The notes under the pieces were generated by a model, which was not told the origin of the DNA, searched no databases, and saw only the letters and a list, made by a program, of their open reading frames with translations. Source: JBFWIW01 sp050253535 (GTDB taxonomy: Bacteria; Bacillota; Clostridia; Oscillospirales; Oscillospiraceae). Taken from it: a stretch of 40,492 nt of DNA. The stretch covers positions 1 through 40,492 of the forward strand of contig JBFWIW010000019.1 of NCBI GenBank assembly GCA_050253535.1, given 5' to 3'. Below, one piece after another: positions 32,456 to 40,472 of this stretch (positions are counted from its first letter, which is position 1; every line of letters begins with the position of its first letter). The translations under genes were made by a program, and so were the position numbers.

Positions 32456-32485
32456 AAAAGCCCAGCTTTTGCTGGGCTTTTCGAA
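32456..32485. terminator. Strong intrinsic terminator in a gene-free stretch
   Basis: AAAAGCCCAGC pairs perfectly with GCTGGGCTTTT around TTTT. It could end a transcript in either direction. A GTGAC/GTCAC mini-hairpin (32440-32454) sits just before it. No annotated gene ends here, which supports an RNA gene upstream. Confidence 0.8.
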
Positions 32486-32586
32486 AAGCTTAAGGCCGTA
32501 TCAAAAGATACTTAAAACTATTGTTTTTTGGGCCTTGGCAAGTCTATCACTTGCTGACCGCGGACTATCCGGCGCCGCCGTTCCTC

Positions 32587-32615
32587 TTTACAAAACCGTT
32601 CGATTAATGTAAATT
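32587..32615 (+). promoter_or_regulatory. Promoter-like pair upstream of dut
   Basis: TTTACA (32587-32592), 17 bp and TAAATT (32610-32615) lie 20 nt before the dut start. Transcription would then begin very close to the ribosome binding site. Confidence 0.45.
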
Positions 32616-32634
32616 GGTTCCTGAGGTGACACTA

Positions 32635-33081
32635 ATGGAAAAATACCGCATTAACATCGTAAAGACCGACCCGCGCGCCACGCTCCCGACATATGGCTCC
32701 CCGTTTTCGGCGGGCGCCGACCTTTATGCCTGCACAGGAAAAGACGTGACGGTATCTCCGGGGGAAACTGTTTTAATTTCCACCGGCCTCGCCATGGAGA
32801 TACCGGAGGGATATGTCGGCCTCGTCTGTGCCAGAAGCGGACTTGCGACTAAGCGCGGGCTGGCCCCCGCGAACAAGGTGGGCGTAATTGACAGCGACTA
32901 CCGTGGTGAAATTCTCGTCTCAATTTTCAACCACGGCCCGGTCCCCGCCGTTATATCACATGGAGAGCGGATCGCCCAGCTCGTCATAACGCCCGTCCTT
33001 TCTGCCCGATTCTGCGTGACAGACGCGCTCTCAAGCACTGAGCGCGGAGAGGGCGGTTTCGGCTCGACCGGCGTAAAATGA
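32635..33081 (+). CDS. dut: dUTP diphosphatase
   Basis: The trimeric enzyme hydrolyses dUTP to dUMP, keeping uracil out of DNA and feeding dTMP synthesis. All five motifs of the 148-residue protein are present: SAGADLYA (I), ARSGLATK (II), GVIDSDYRGEI (III), GERIAQLVI (IV) and RGEGGFGSTG (V). ATG 32635 is chosen because GAGGTGA lies 5 nt upstream; a TTG 21 nt earlier is a poorer start. It complements the uracil-DNA glycosylase at 459. It is a single gene with a convergent small gene after it. Confidence 0.97.
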   Translation: MEKYRINIVKTDPRATLPTYGSPFSAGADLYACTGKDVTVSPGETVLISTGLAMEIPEGYVGLVCARSGLATKRGLAPANKVGVIDSDYRGEILVSIFNHGPVPAVISHGERIAQLVITPVLSARFCVTDALSSTERGEGGFGSTGVK

Positions 33082-33135
33082 CCCACCGAAGGCCTGTTTC
33101 AGCCTGCCGGCAGGTCATATGAGATCATATACAGA

Positions 33136-33315
33136 TCAGATATCCGCGAAGTCTGAATACTCTTCGCTGGTAAATGCCTTTCTGATGCAGCACTTATCCT
33201 TTAAGCCGCTGCAGAACTTATTTATCTTATCCCAATAAACGATGCATACGGCGACGGCTGACGCGACAAATATCACGACTCCGACAATGGCGAATATGGT
33301 TTTCCAGTTTTTCAT
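33136..33315 (-). CDS. Small single-span membrane protein (59 aa)
   Basis: A perfect GGAGG precedes ATG 33315. The product starts MKNWKTIFAIVGVVIFVASA, with a membrane segment at about 6-27, and ends in a hydrophilic part with a CC pair (DKCCIRKAF) and an acidic tail (EEYSDFADI). It is convergent with dut. No named family recognised; similar small anchored proteins occur in related clostridia as far as I recall. Confidence 0.7.
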   Translation of the reverse strand: MKNWKTIFAIVGVVIFVASAVAVCIVYWDKINKFCSGLKDKCCIRKAFTSEEYSDFADI

Positions 33316-33436
33316 CGTCCTACCTCCAGACGTTTAAATTCCCAGGACTTCCTGTCTTTTTTGTATTTTACACTATTTTATGCGGCATTTCAATATTTCC
33401 TTTTATTTTACCCAAATTTCGCATTATATTTTTTAC

Positions 33437-33465
33437 TTGTAGTTTGTCATGCATTATATTATAAT
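33437..33465 (+). promoter_or_regulatory. sigma-A-type promoter of asp23-fakA unit
   Basis: TTGTAG (33437-33442), 17 bp and a consensus TATAAT (33460-33465) lie 77 nt before the start of the Asp23-type gene. Confidence 0.7.
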
Positions 33466-33541
33466 ATAGGAACTTTTAGTATGGGTGCCGCGGGCCACCG
33501 AAGCGGCGCTTTTAAATCCTTGCATGAACGGAGGCATGTCA

Positions 33542-33895
33542 ATGATAACGCTTCAGACTGAAAAAGGGATGATATATATATCCGGCGACGTCTTTGCAAT
33601 TCTCGTCGGTGAAGCCGCCACCAACTGCTTTGGAGTAAAGGGCATGGCCATGCGATCTATGAGCGACGGCCTTGTGCATCTTTTAAAGCGCGAATCCATG
33701 AAGAAGGGCGTCTATATCACGTACGGCGACGGAGCGGAAATCTCCATAGAACTCCACATCATCATTGACCAGGGCGTCAATATCCCGGTGTTATGCCGCA
33801 GTATAATGAGTGAGGTCAGATACAAGGTGTCGGCCGCCACGGGCGCGAATATAAAGAGCGTCGACATTTTTATTGACTCCATAACACTCGATTAA
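33542..33895 (+). CDS. Asp23/Gls24-family (YloU-type) protein
   Basis: The 117-residue protein has the Asp23 pattern: GMIYISGDVFAILVGEAATNCFGVKGM at the start and GAEISIELHIIIDQGVNIPVLCRSIMSEVRYKV in the second half. Proteins of this family sit at the membrane or envelope and are linked to envelope stress. ATG 33542 is preferred over ATG 33536 because GGAGG (33530-33534) needs the 7-nt spacing. The FakA-like gene follows by 16 nt, the typical yloU-yloV arrangement of Firmicutes. Confidence 0.92.
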   Translation: MITLQTEKGMIYISGDVFAILVGEAATNCFGVKGMAMRSMSDGLVHLLKRESMKKGVYITYGDGAEISIELHIIIDQGVNIPVLCRSIMSEVRYKVSAATGANIKSVDIFIDSITLD

Positions 33896-33911
33896 AGCGG
33901 AGGGACCGATT

Positions 33912-35540
33912 TTGATACAGGAAATCACAGCCGCGGTTTTTCGCGACATGATAATAAATGCCACCGCGGCTATCGAGCAAAATGAAGAGCAGATAAACGA
34001 GCTCAACGTCTTCCCCGTGCCTGACGGCGACACGGGTACCAATATGGGACTCACAATGGGCGCGGGCGCAGCCGAGCTGCGCAAAAGCGAGCCGGAATCC
34101 GTCGGCAAGGTAGCCGAGACGGCGGCAAACGCCTTGCTCCGTGGAGCGCGCGGAAACTCGGGAGTCATTCTGTCTCTTCTGTTCAGAGGGATGGCAAAAT
34201 CCCTCAAAGGCAAGGATACGGCGGCGGTTTCCGACATGGCGGATGCCATGAGAAACGGTGTAACGGCGGCTTACAAAGCTGTTATGAAGCCTGCCGAAGG
34301 CACGATACTCACCGTCTCCCGTCTTGCGGCCGACGCTGCGGAGAGCTTTGACGGCGACGATATGGAACTCTTCTTCGAGTGCGTCATAGAGGCCGCCGAG
34401 ATTGCCCTCGCCGACACCATTAACCAGAATCCCGTCCTCAAAAAAGCGGGTGTCATTGACGCGGGCGGCAAGGGATATATCTTTATCCTGCACGGAATGC
34501 TCAGGGCTATACGCGGTGATATTAGTGAGATGGCCGGGGACAAAAAACCCGCGGCACGCGAAAAGGCCAGCTTCTCCGAATTTGAAACTGAGGATATCAC
34601 TTTTGCCTACTGTACGGAGTTCATCGTCGAAAGAGAAAACATGAAGTCCCCCGATGTGCTGCGTGAATACCTCTCCGGCATTGGCGACAGCATAGTCCTT
34701 GTCGACGATGACGATATAATTAAGGTCCACGTCCACACGAACGAGCCGGGAAATGTCCTGACCCACGCACTGGCTTATGGTTCCTTCCTTACCATCAAGA
34801 TAGAAAACATGCGCAAGCAACATACCGAAAAGGTGTTTGAGGAATCCGCTGAAGAGCCGGCGGTAAAATCGGCTCCGCCCGAAAAGAAGTATGGCGTCGT
34901 AACCGTCTGCGCGGGCGAGGGGATGAAAGAAGTCTTCCGCGACCTTGGTGCCGACGGCATCATAACCGGCGGGCAGACGATGAATCCATCGACTGAAGAC
35001 ATTCTCCGCAAGATTGAGGATACTCCGGCCGAGATCGTCTTCGTCCTGCCGAACAACAAAAACATCATCATGGCGGCGCAGCAATGCGAGTCGCTCACCG
35101 AAAAAATGGTCGTAGTGATCCCGTCAAAGACAGTGCCGCAGGGTATAGCCTCACTTCTCGTTATGGACTCGTCCCTTGATAAGGAAGCACTGACACAAAC
35201 CATGACGGACGCAATAAAGAACGTCCACACCGCGCTTATTACTTACGCGGCACGCGACTCGGAATTCGACGGACACGCCATACGCGCAGGCGAGTACCTC
35301 GCGCTTTTGGAGAATACGCTTATAGGCAACGAGACCGACTTCGCCATGCTTCTGGACAGAGTTACGGAAGCTCTATCATCGTTTTCACCCGAATTTATAA
35401 ACGTATTTTACGGGGAAGATGTGGACGAGGCGGCAGCCGAATCCACCCTGAAAAAAATCGAATCCGCCTTCCCCGAAGCGGAAGCGTCGCTTGTATCCGG
35501 TGGCCAGCCGGTATATTACTACATTATTTCCGCAGAATAA
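33912..35540 (+). CDS. DAK2/DegV-type YloV protein, FakA-like fatty acid kinase
   Basis: The 542-residue protein has an N-terminal DhaL (DAK2) nucleotide-binding domain with ELNVFPVPDGDTGTNMGLTM and LRGARGNSGVILS. A middle domain and a C-terminal DegV-like half (VTVCAGEGMKEVF, FVLPNNKNIIMAAQQ) follow. In Staphylococcus the orthologue FakA phosphorylates fatty acids held by FakB; no FakB is in this window. The start is TTG 33912 with GGAGGG 7 nt upstream. Co-transcribed with the Asp23-type gene and closed by a terminator. Confidence 0.92.
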   Translation: MIQEITAAVFRDMIINATAAIEQNEEQINELNVFPVPDGDTGTNMGLTMGAGAAELRKSEPESVGKVAETAANALLRGARGNSGVILSLLFRGMAKSLKGKDTAAVSDMADAMRNGVTAAYKAVMKPAEGTILTVSRLAADAAESFDGDDMELFFECVIEAAEIALADTINQNPVLKKAGVIDAGGKGYIFILHGMLRAIRGDISEMAGDKKPAAREKASFSEFETEDITFAYCTEFIVERENMKSPDVLREYLSGIGDSIVLVDDDDIIKVHVHTNEPGNVLTHALAYGSFLTIKIENMRKQHTEKVFEESAEEPAVKSAPPEKKYGVVTVCAGEGMKEVFRDLGADGIITGGQTMNPSTEDILRKIEDTPAEIVFVLPNNKNIIMAAQQCESLTEKMVVVIPSKTVPQGIASLLVMDSSLDKEALTQTMTDAIKNVHTALITYAARDSEFDGHAIRAGEYLALLENTLIGNETDFAMLLDRVTEALSSFSPEFINVFYGEDVDEAAAESTLKKIESAFPEAEASLVSGGQPVYYYIISAE

Positions 35541-35611
35541 AAAAGCAAAAACCAGGATCTTGGCAATCCTCATCAAGATTAAAACGAAACTGAAACAGAC
35601 TATATAAAAAC

Positions 35612-35652
35612 AACCGAGCATATCGCCGCAGAGGCGATGTGCTCGGTTTAGT
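35612..35652 (+). terminator. Intrinsic terminator of the asp23-fakA unit
   Basis: AACCGAGCATATCGCC pairs with GGCGATGTGCTCGGTT (one G-U pair) around a 5-nt loop, followed by TAGTTTATT. Confidence 0.8.
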
Positions 35653-35779
35653 TTATTAATATTCAACTCTAATTCAATGCCTGATAAATATAAGGCCGTC
35701 ATTGTTGACATGGAGCCGAACTGCCCGTAAAATATAAATTAGAACTTTCAATTTTAATCGGTTTTTAATTTTTCTCAAA

Positions 35780-35807
35780 TTGTCCTTGAAGTATTCTCTG
35801 CTATGAT
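35780..35807 (+). promoter_or_regulatory. Promoter-like pair upstream of the DUF4342 gene
   Basis: TTGTCC (35780-35785), a 16-bp spacer and TATGAT (35802-35807) lie 33 nt before the start codon. Confidence 0.45.
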
Positions 35808-35840
35808 AATGGCAATACAGAGAACAGGGAGGAAAAAGCA

Positions 35841-36380
35841 ATGGTGACATTAGAACAGGTTGAACGGCTGAGGGAAAAAGCAAACGTGGGCTTCGAGGAC
35901 GCGAAGGCGGCTCTGGAGGCGACAGACGGAGATATTCTTAACGCGCTTATTTATCTTGAAAAGCAGGGCAAGGTTGCCCCACCAGCCGGAGGCGGCTATT
36001 ACAGCAGTCAAAGCACTACCCTTGTGGAAAAGCCGGCAGACGGCGAAAAAGAAAAACAGCACGGCGGTGAGAGTTTTGCCGAGATGATGAAGCGCTTCGG
36101 CAGGTTCTTACTCAAACTGATCGACAAGGGCAACAACAACTATCTGGAAGCCGAAAGAAAAGGCGCCGCAATGTTTTCCATACCCGTTACGGTGGTTGTG
36201 GCTTTTCTCTTGTTCTTTTTCTGGATTATCGTCCCTCTTTTTATTCTGAGCCTGTTCTTCGGCTTCCGCTATCATTTCCGCGGGAGCGATCTGGGCAAAG
36301 AGTCGGTAAACAGAGTGATGGACGGCGCATCGGATACAGTTGATGAAATCAAAAAGTCATTTGGTGGCGAGAATAAATAA
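35841..36380 (+). CDS. DUF4342 protein with UBA-like N-terminal domain
   Basis: Residues 1-43 (LEQVERLREKANVGFEDAKAALEATDGDILNALIYLEKQGK) form a UBA/TS-N-like three-helix domain, like that in EF-Ts. A low-complexity linker follows, then a membrane segment (about 112-141, MFSIPVTVVVAFLLFFFWIIVPLFIL) and a charged C-terminus. This is the DUF4342 layout. The protein is probably anchored in the membrane with the UBA-like domain in the cytoplasm; its partner is unknown. GGGAGG precedes the ATG. Confidence 0.85.
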   Translation: MVTLEQVERLREKANVGFEDAKAALEATDGDILNALIYLEKQGKVAPPAGGGYYSSQSTTLVEKPADGEKEKQHGGESFAEMMKRFGRFLLKLIDKGNNNYLEAERKGAAMFSIPVTVVVAFLLFFFWIIVPLFILSLFFGFRYHFRGSDLGKESVNRVMDGASDTVDEIKKSFGGENK

Positions 36381-36405
36381 TGTTACAGAGTTAAGGATTA
36401 ATACT

Positions 36406-36550
36406 GCTATTCGATTACCTAATGATAAAAAGGGGCCTGTATTCCGCCTAGCGGTGTTATCCGCCTAGGCGGGCAACAGCTCACCGCACGTCTGCCTTGC
36501 CAGGCAAAAAACATACCGCTTTTTATTTTCATTATATTCAATCGAATAGC
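36406..36550. mobile_element. 145-bp MITE-like element with terminal inverted repeats
   Basis: GCTATTCGATT (36406-36416) and its exact complement AATCGAATAGC (36540-36550) bound the element. Just inside, both ends continue with similar AT-rich sequence (TAATGATAAAAAGG against TAATGAAAATAAAAAGCGG). The interior has two CCGCCTAG blocks and a CCGCCTAGGCGG palindrome but no gene. No clear target duplication was seen. It lies between a DUF4342 gene and a response regulator whose ribosome binding site starts 12 nt beyond it. Confidence 0.5.
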
Positions 36551-36569
36551 ATATAAGGTGTGGAGGCAT

Positions 36570-37247
36570 ATGAGCGCAAAGATTCTTCTGATTGAAGACG
36601 AGGAAAAGCTGGCCCGATTCGTAGAGCTGGAGCTCTGTTACGAAGGCTATTCGGTGGTCAAGGCGTTTTCCGGCAGGACGGGCTGCGAGCTCGCCCTGTC
36701 CGAGCAGTTCGACCTTGTTCTGCTGGACATCATGCTTCCCGAACTGAACGGCATGGAGGTCCTGCGGCGGATACGCCGCAGCTCCTCCGTGCCCGTTATT
36801 ATGCTGACCGCGCGGGACGGCGTGACGGACAAGGTCTCCGGGCTCGATCTGGGCGCGGACGACTATGTCACAAAGCCCTTTGCGATTGAAGAGCTTCTGG
36901 CACGCATTCGGGCCGCACTCAGGAAAGGCGCGGCTAAGCAGGAGAGTGAAATTCTCTCGGCATTGCGTCTGCAGCTTGATCCCAAGCGCCATGACGTTAC
37001 GGTTGACGGCCAGACAATAGACCTGACGAAGCGGGAGTTCGATCTGCTTCATTATCTGCTTAAAAACAAAGGTCTGGTTTTGTCGCGGGAGGCGCTTTTG
37101 GAAAATGTGTGGGATTATGAATTTGACGGGGGTACGAATGCCGTAGATGTCTATGTCCGTTTTCTTCGCGGGAAAATTGACGATGTCTTTGGCTTCAGGC
37201 TCATCCATACCGTTCGCGGAGTAGGATATGTGATCAAGGATGAATAA
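36570..37247 (+). CDS. OmpR-family response regulator
   Basis: The 225-residue regulator has a receiver domain (1-120) with acidic pocket Glu9-Asp10-Glu11, phosphoacceptor Asp53 (LLDIMLPELNG) and Lys in TKPFAIEELLARI. A winged-helix DNA-binding domain (about 130-225) follows: LTKREFDLLHYLLKNKGLVLSREALLENVW and FRLIHTVRGVGYVIK. ATG 36570 has GGAGG 5-6 nt upstream and fits the family start. It overlaps the histidine kinase gene by 8 nt, so the two form a coupled two-component system. The stimulus is unknown. Confidence 0.95.
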   Translation: MSAKILLIEDEEKLARFVELELCYEGYSVVKAFSGRTGCELALSEQFDLVLLDIMLPELNGMEVLRRIRRSSSVPVIMLTARDGVTDKVSGLDLGADDYVTKPFAIEELLARIRAALRKGAAKQESEILSALRLQLDPKRHDVTVDGQTIDLTKREFDLLHYLLKNKGLVLSREALLENVWDYEFDGGTNAVDVYVRFLRGKIDDVFGFRLIHTVRGVGYVIKDE

Positions 37248-38751
37248 GACGGCAAAAAAAACGCCGGAGCCAATCAGGGTCCGGTATTCCATCGTCCGCA
37301 AACTGGGCTCACGGCTTTTCTTCCGTTTGTTCGGAATATTTTTGTCTCTGGATATCATGATATGTATTCTGACCGGCGTATCGCTTTTTGTCTTCAGTGA
37401 GCAGTCGGCGGCTTCGGCAGCAAATCTTCTGAGTGAGTCCGCATCTGCGTATATACCTGAGTATGAGCTGCCGGATATTCAGGGGGTCACAGTAGCTACT
37501 GTGGCGGGAGAGCCGGACGGATTTCGAATTATTAGACCGTTTTCCTATCTGCTGCCCAAAGGCACGCAGAGCTGTCTGCGGAACGCGGAACTGGCGGCCA
37601 CAGCCGGCGCCTCTTTTTTTCGGCGGTTTGACGCTTTCCGGTATAATATTTTTTTTGAAAACGGCTCTTACACTTATAAGATCTCCGTGGAACTCGGATC
37701 GTTTTTTCACTTTTTCCGGTATGCACTTACCCTGCTTCTGGTCTATGAGCTGCTCGTTTTGATCTCTAGGCTCTCCAAGGACAGAAGAATTGTCAGGAGA
37801 ACGCTGGACCCCATTTCCGAACTGGCAGAAGCGGCGAATACGCTCAATCAGGCCGAAAGCCAGTTTGACCCCGATAAGATGGCGGCGCTCGCCGGTAAGC
37901 TTGAGGGCATCAACGCTTCCAGGCTGGATACACGCATTCAGGTGGACGAGACGCAGGTTGAGCTCAAAAATCTTGCGGCGGCTATTAACGGCATGCTGGA
38001 CAGGATCAATGAATCCTACCGCGCCCAGGTGCGTTTTGTATCCGACGCTTCCCATGAGCTGAGAACGCCGATCTCCGTTATTCAGGGGTACGCAAACCTC
38101 CTGGACCGCTGGGGTAAGAAAGACGAAAAAGCACTGCAGGAATCCATTACCGCTATAAAGGACGAAGCCGCCAATATGAAGGAACTGGTTGAGCAGCTTT
38201 TATTCCTGGCGCGCGGAGATAATAATACGATAAGACTTCAGCTGGAGGAAGTTAATCTCTCCGAACTGGCATCCGAGGTCGTCCATGAAACGCAGATGAT
38301 CGACACGGCGCACCGTTTTGAAGTCCGGACGGCCGATATAAGCGTCACCGCGGACCGCGCCCTGTTAAAGCAGGCACTCCGGATACTTGTCGACAACGCC
38401 ATCAAATATACGGATGCCGGAGGCAGTATCACGGTCTCGGCCGAGCGTGAGAACAATATCGCCAGTATTTCGGTGACCGATGACGGAATCGGCATCAGTC
38501 CCGAGATTGTCCCGCAGATTTTCGACCGGTTTTACCGTGCCGACGAGTCGCGCGCCAGGGCCACCGGAGGCGCAGGACTCGGGCTTTCCATCGCCAAATG
38601 GATCGCTACCCGCCACGGGGGCCATATGGAGGTCCTGAGCCGTGTCGGTATCGGCACAAAGATCATGTTGGCGATTCCTTTTTCCTCTCAGCCTGCCATA
38701 ACCGCAGGTCCATCCGCAGCAGCGGTAACCGGGGAGACAAGTAATGCTTAA
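37240..38751 (+). CDS. Sensor histidine kinase
   Basis: The 503-residue kinase has two membrane segments (about 27-53 and 155-177) enclosing a roughly 100-residue extracytoplasmic sensor. A HAMP-like region and the H-box SDASHELRTPISVIQGYANLL with phosphoacceptor His272 follow. The ATPase domain shows the N-box VDNAIKYTDAG, the G1 box VTDDGIGISPE, the F-box IFDRFYRADESR and the G2 box GGAGLGLSIAK. The last about 20 residues (after GTKIMLAIPF) are an Ala/Ser-rich tail beyond the family end. IS3-derived sequence follows about 43 nt after the stop, so the 3' flank has been rearranged. Confidence 0.94.
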   Translation: MNKTAKKTPEPIRVRYSIVRKLGSRLFFRLFGIFLSLDIMICILTGVSLFVFSEQSAASAANLLSESASAYIPEYELPDIQGVTVATVAGEPDGFRIIRPFSYLLPKGTQSCLRNAELAATAGASFFRRFDAFRYNIFFENGSYTYKISVELGSFFHFFRYALTLLLVYELLVLISRLSKDRRIVRRTLDPISELAEAANTLNQAESQFDPDKMAALAGKLEGINASRLDTRIQVDETQVELKNLAAAINGMLDRINESYRAQVRFVSDASHELRTPISVIQGYANLLDRWGKKDEKALQESITAIKDEAANMKELVEQLLFLARGDNNTIRLQLEEVNLSELASEVVHETQMIDTAHRFEVRTADISVTADRALLKQALRILVDNAIKYTDAGGSITVSAERENNIASISVTDDGIGISPEIVPQIFDRFYRADESRARATGGAGLGLSIAKWIATRHGGHMEVLSRVGIGTKIMLAIPFSSQPAITAGPSAAAVTGETSNA

Positions 38752-38793
38752 TACCAGCCTTTGGAAAAGACCCGACGTACCACCCCGCCGAAA

Positions 38794-39239
38794 ACGGACA
38801 TTACATTCCATACCGGACAGGGCGACCTCTACCACTCAATGATCCGTGATTTTAACGACAGCAGCATCGTCGCCTGCAAATACAGAACAAACTGTAAATC
38901 CGGTTCTTAGCATCATTAAAGCGGCAGTGCAAAATGAAGCGGCCGCTGCAGAGTTGTTCCTTCACAGCGACCAGGAGGTTCGACAAGCCTCACCAGCATG
39001 TTTTTCCCTGACTCAAGAGTATGGTATAACGCCATCCATGTCAAGACGTGGAAACTGCTATGATAATGCTATGGTCGAAAATTTCTTTTCCATTCTCAAG
39101 ACCGATTTACAGGCATAAACTGAAAACTTTTGATGAGGCCGGACAGCTGATCGACGAATACATTGAATTCTGCAGCAGCGAGCGCATCCAAACAAAAACG
39201 AGACTGACGCCGTTTTTCGAACGGCGTCAGTCTGCGTAA
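38794..39239 (+). pseudogene. IS3-family transposase orfB fragment, frameshifted
   Basis: The fragment starts in mid-protein with TDITFHTGQGDLYHSMIRDF and shifts frame near 38880 to TEQTVNPVLSIIKAAVQ. It then reads HSDQEV, EYGITPSMSRRGNCYDNAMV and ENFFSILKTD, and shifts again near 39110 to HKLKTFDEAGQLIDEYIEF and on to RRQSA. This is the C-terminal integrase (DDE) domain; the YGITPSMSRRGNCYDNA motif is diagnostic. The N-terminal half and orfA are missing. Its last 120 bases match the remnant at 29717. Confidence 0.9.
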
Positions 39240-39320
39240 TTCCATAAAATTCTGCGACAGACACTTTTCAATTCGCCCTGGGACAGGACATGCCGCAAGT
39301 TGAGTCCCTTTTAAAAGCTT
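39240..39320. mobile_element. Right-end noncoding tail of the IS3 remnant
   Basis: AAAATTCTGCGACAGACAC (39246-39264) and GCCGCAAGTTGAGTCCC (39291-39307) match the tail of the remnant at 29717-29912, so both descend from the same element. The exact terminus was not identified. Confidence 0.65.
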
Positions 39321-39433
39321 GTGTGTGATATCGTTAAACGCGGGTATGGCACAACCCTCTCCATGTCGCATTTTGAATGAAAAATTATAAAGTATTGAGA
39401 ATAAGCATACAAATGAGCTTTATCGACGTAAGG

Positions 39434-39721
39434 TTAGGATTGGGGACGGGCCTTCAGCAAATCGGATAATTCAGGATGAGTGGTAAACCATTTAACGGCA
39501 TATGAGCATGTGGGTACAATTTTTAAATTTTTTGAGCGTATATCCTCGATGGCTGCACGTATCAATGTTTCCGCAACTCCTTGTCCACGTAAAGAAGGAT
39601 CGACAAACGTGCGGGAAATATCAACAGTGTCCTTATCTACCGACGGAAATGTAATTTCTGCTATTATCTGCCCGTTTGGGTTAAGACAATAGATTCGGTT
39701 GTTTTCATGTATCAGTTCCAT
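39434..39721 (-). CDS. YjdJ-type GNAT-fold N-acetyltransferase domain protein
   Basis: The 95-residue protein is a minimal GNAT of the PF14542 type. IIAEITFPSVDKDTVDISRTFVDPSLRGQGVAETLIRAAIEDIRSKNL contains the acetyl-CoA-binding R-G-Q-G-V-A loop, and the end is KIVPTCSYAVKWFTTHPE with the conserved CSYAVKWF. Length is normal for this short class. GAGGTGA lies upstream of ATG 39721; an upstream open frame lacks a ribosome binding site. Substrate unknown. It stands alone next to IS debris. Confidence 0.9.
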   Translation of the reverse strand: MELIHENNRIYCLNPNGQIIAEITFPSVDKDTVDISRTFVDPSLRGQGVAETLIRAAIEDIRSKNLKIVPTCSYAVKWFTTHPELSDLLKARPQS

Positions 39722-39861
39722 TATTTTCACCTCGGAATTATTATACCACAGAGGAAGTCTGCAAAACAACATAAGTACTAAATTGGAGAAGTTGGCTATG
39801 TGGTATGTCACATAGCTTAGTAGGAGTTTATAAACGATGGGCAGAATAAACGCATTGATCC

Positions 39862-39895
39862 GCAAAAATGCTCCGCCTTATTCAGACGGGGCATT
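39862..39895 (-). terminator. Intrinsic terminator, minus strand
   Basis: On the minus strand AATGCCCCGTCT pairs with AGGCGGAGCATT (two G-U pairs) and is followed by TTTTTG. It lies downstream of the decayed frame at 39973-40200 and probably served the ancestral gene. Confidence 0.55.
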
Positions 39896-39972
39896 CATCA
39901 TTTGCCTAACTTAAAGATATTTATAATCAGTGAGATCTGGACGGTCGCCTGTTTGTGGCCGAGGATACAATT

Positions 39973-40200
39973 TCACCGCCGGTGGAGATTATGCCTCGCC
40001 GACGGTCTTAAGTGCCCTGAAAACCAAAACTTATTATGTGCCATCATCGCGATGTTTTCCATGGAGAGACTCCGGATATGCAGGTCCGTTAAGGAGACAG
40101 TACATTCAATCTTTTCTATTGTCTCAACCAGCTCTTCAACCAATATGTTTAACGGAGTTTTCTCCGGTAACTCTGAACTATACCAAAACTTGAAAAACCC
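39973..40200 (-). pseudogene. Possible C-terminal remnant of an iron-containing alcohol dehydrogenase
   Basis: An open frame with no start codon reads TPLNILVEELVETIEKIECT, then VSLTDLHIRSLSMENIAMMA and SGHLRPSARHN before its stop. The order, a short helix with a TLTDLG-like motif, an ENIA-MA helix and an LRP segment, resembles the extreme C-terminus of iron-type alcohol dehydrogenases. The rest of the gene is absent. A minus-strand terminator follows. Recognition is by weak pattern only. Between this frame and the GNAT gene, and from 40200 to 40330, no other gene is visible. Confidence 0.3.
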
Positions 40201-40330
40201 TTAGGTTCCACAGGCATAGTATAACATCTCCGCACCGCCGTTTATACAAGTCCAAACAGGCGGGTAACGTTTACCGTGATTATACAGACAACAATACCAC
40301 AGTATTCTTTTACCGGAATTCTAATTAAAA

Positions 40331-40361
40331 AAACCCTGTAACCAATGCGGTTACAGGGTTT
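40331..40361 (-). terminator. Terminator of tRNA-Leu
   Basis: AAACCCTGTAACC and GGTTACAGGGTTT form a perfect 13-bp stem with a 5-nt loop; on the minus strand it is followed by a T run. It begins 5 nt after the tRNA 3' end. Confidence 0.9.
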
Positions 40362-40365
40362 TTGC

Positions 40366-40450
40366 TGGTGCGAGAGATGGGACTTGAACCCACACGCCAA
40401 ACGACACACGCCCCTCAAACGTGCCTGTCTACCAATTCCAGCACTCTCGC
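40366..40450 (-). tRNA. tRNA-Leu (anticodon GAG)
   Basis: The 85-nt class II tRNA has acceptor stem GCGAGAG/CTCTCGC, D-arm with TTGGTAGAC, anticodon stem CACGT/GCGTG enclosing TTGAGGG (anticodon GAG), a long variable arm, and T-arm GTGGG-TTCAAGT-CCCAT. CCA is encoded. It reads CUC/CUU leucine codons. Confidence 0.95.
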
Positions 40451-40466
40451 AAACTGAGCGAAGTTC

Positions 40467-40472
40467 ATTATA
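40467..40472 (-). promoter_or_regulatory. -10 box of the tRNA-Leu promoter
   Basis: TATAAT on the minus strand lies 16 nt upstream of the tRNA. GACA at 40492-40489 would be the visible end of a TTGACA -35, 16 bp away, cut by the window edge. Confidence 0.7.

Noticed and set aside
33870..35084. 404-codon open frame on the minus strand
   Set aside because: It is a shadow of the FakA-like gene, with no ribosome binding site and no recognisable domain.
36465..37358. 297-codon open frame on the minus strand
   Set aside because: It overlaps the OmpR-type regulator and the MITE-like element; no domain signature or start signal.
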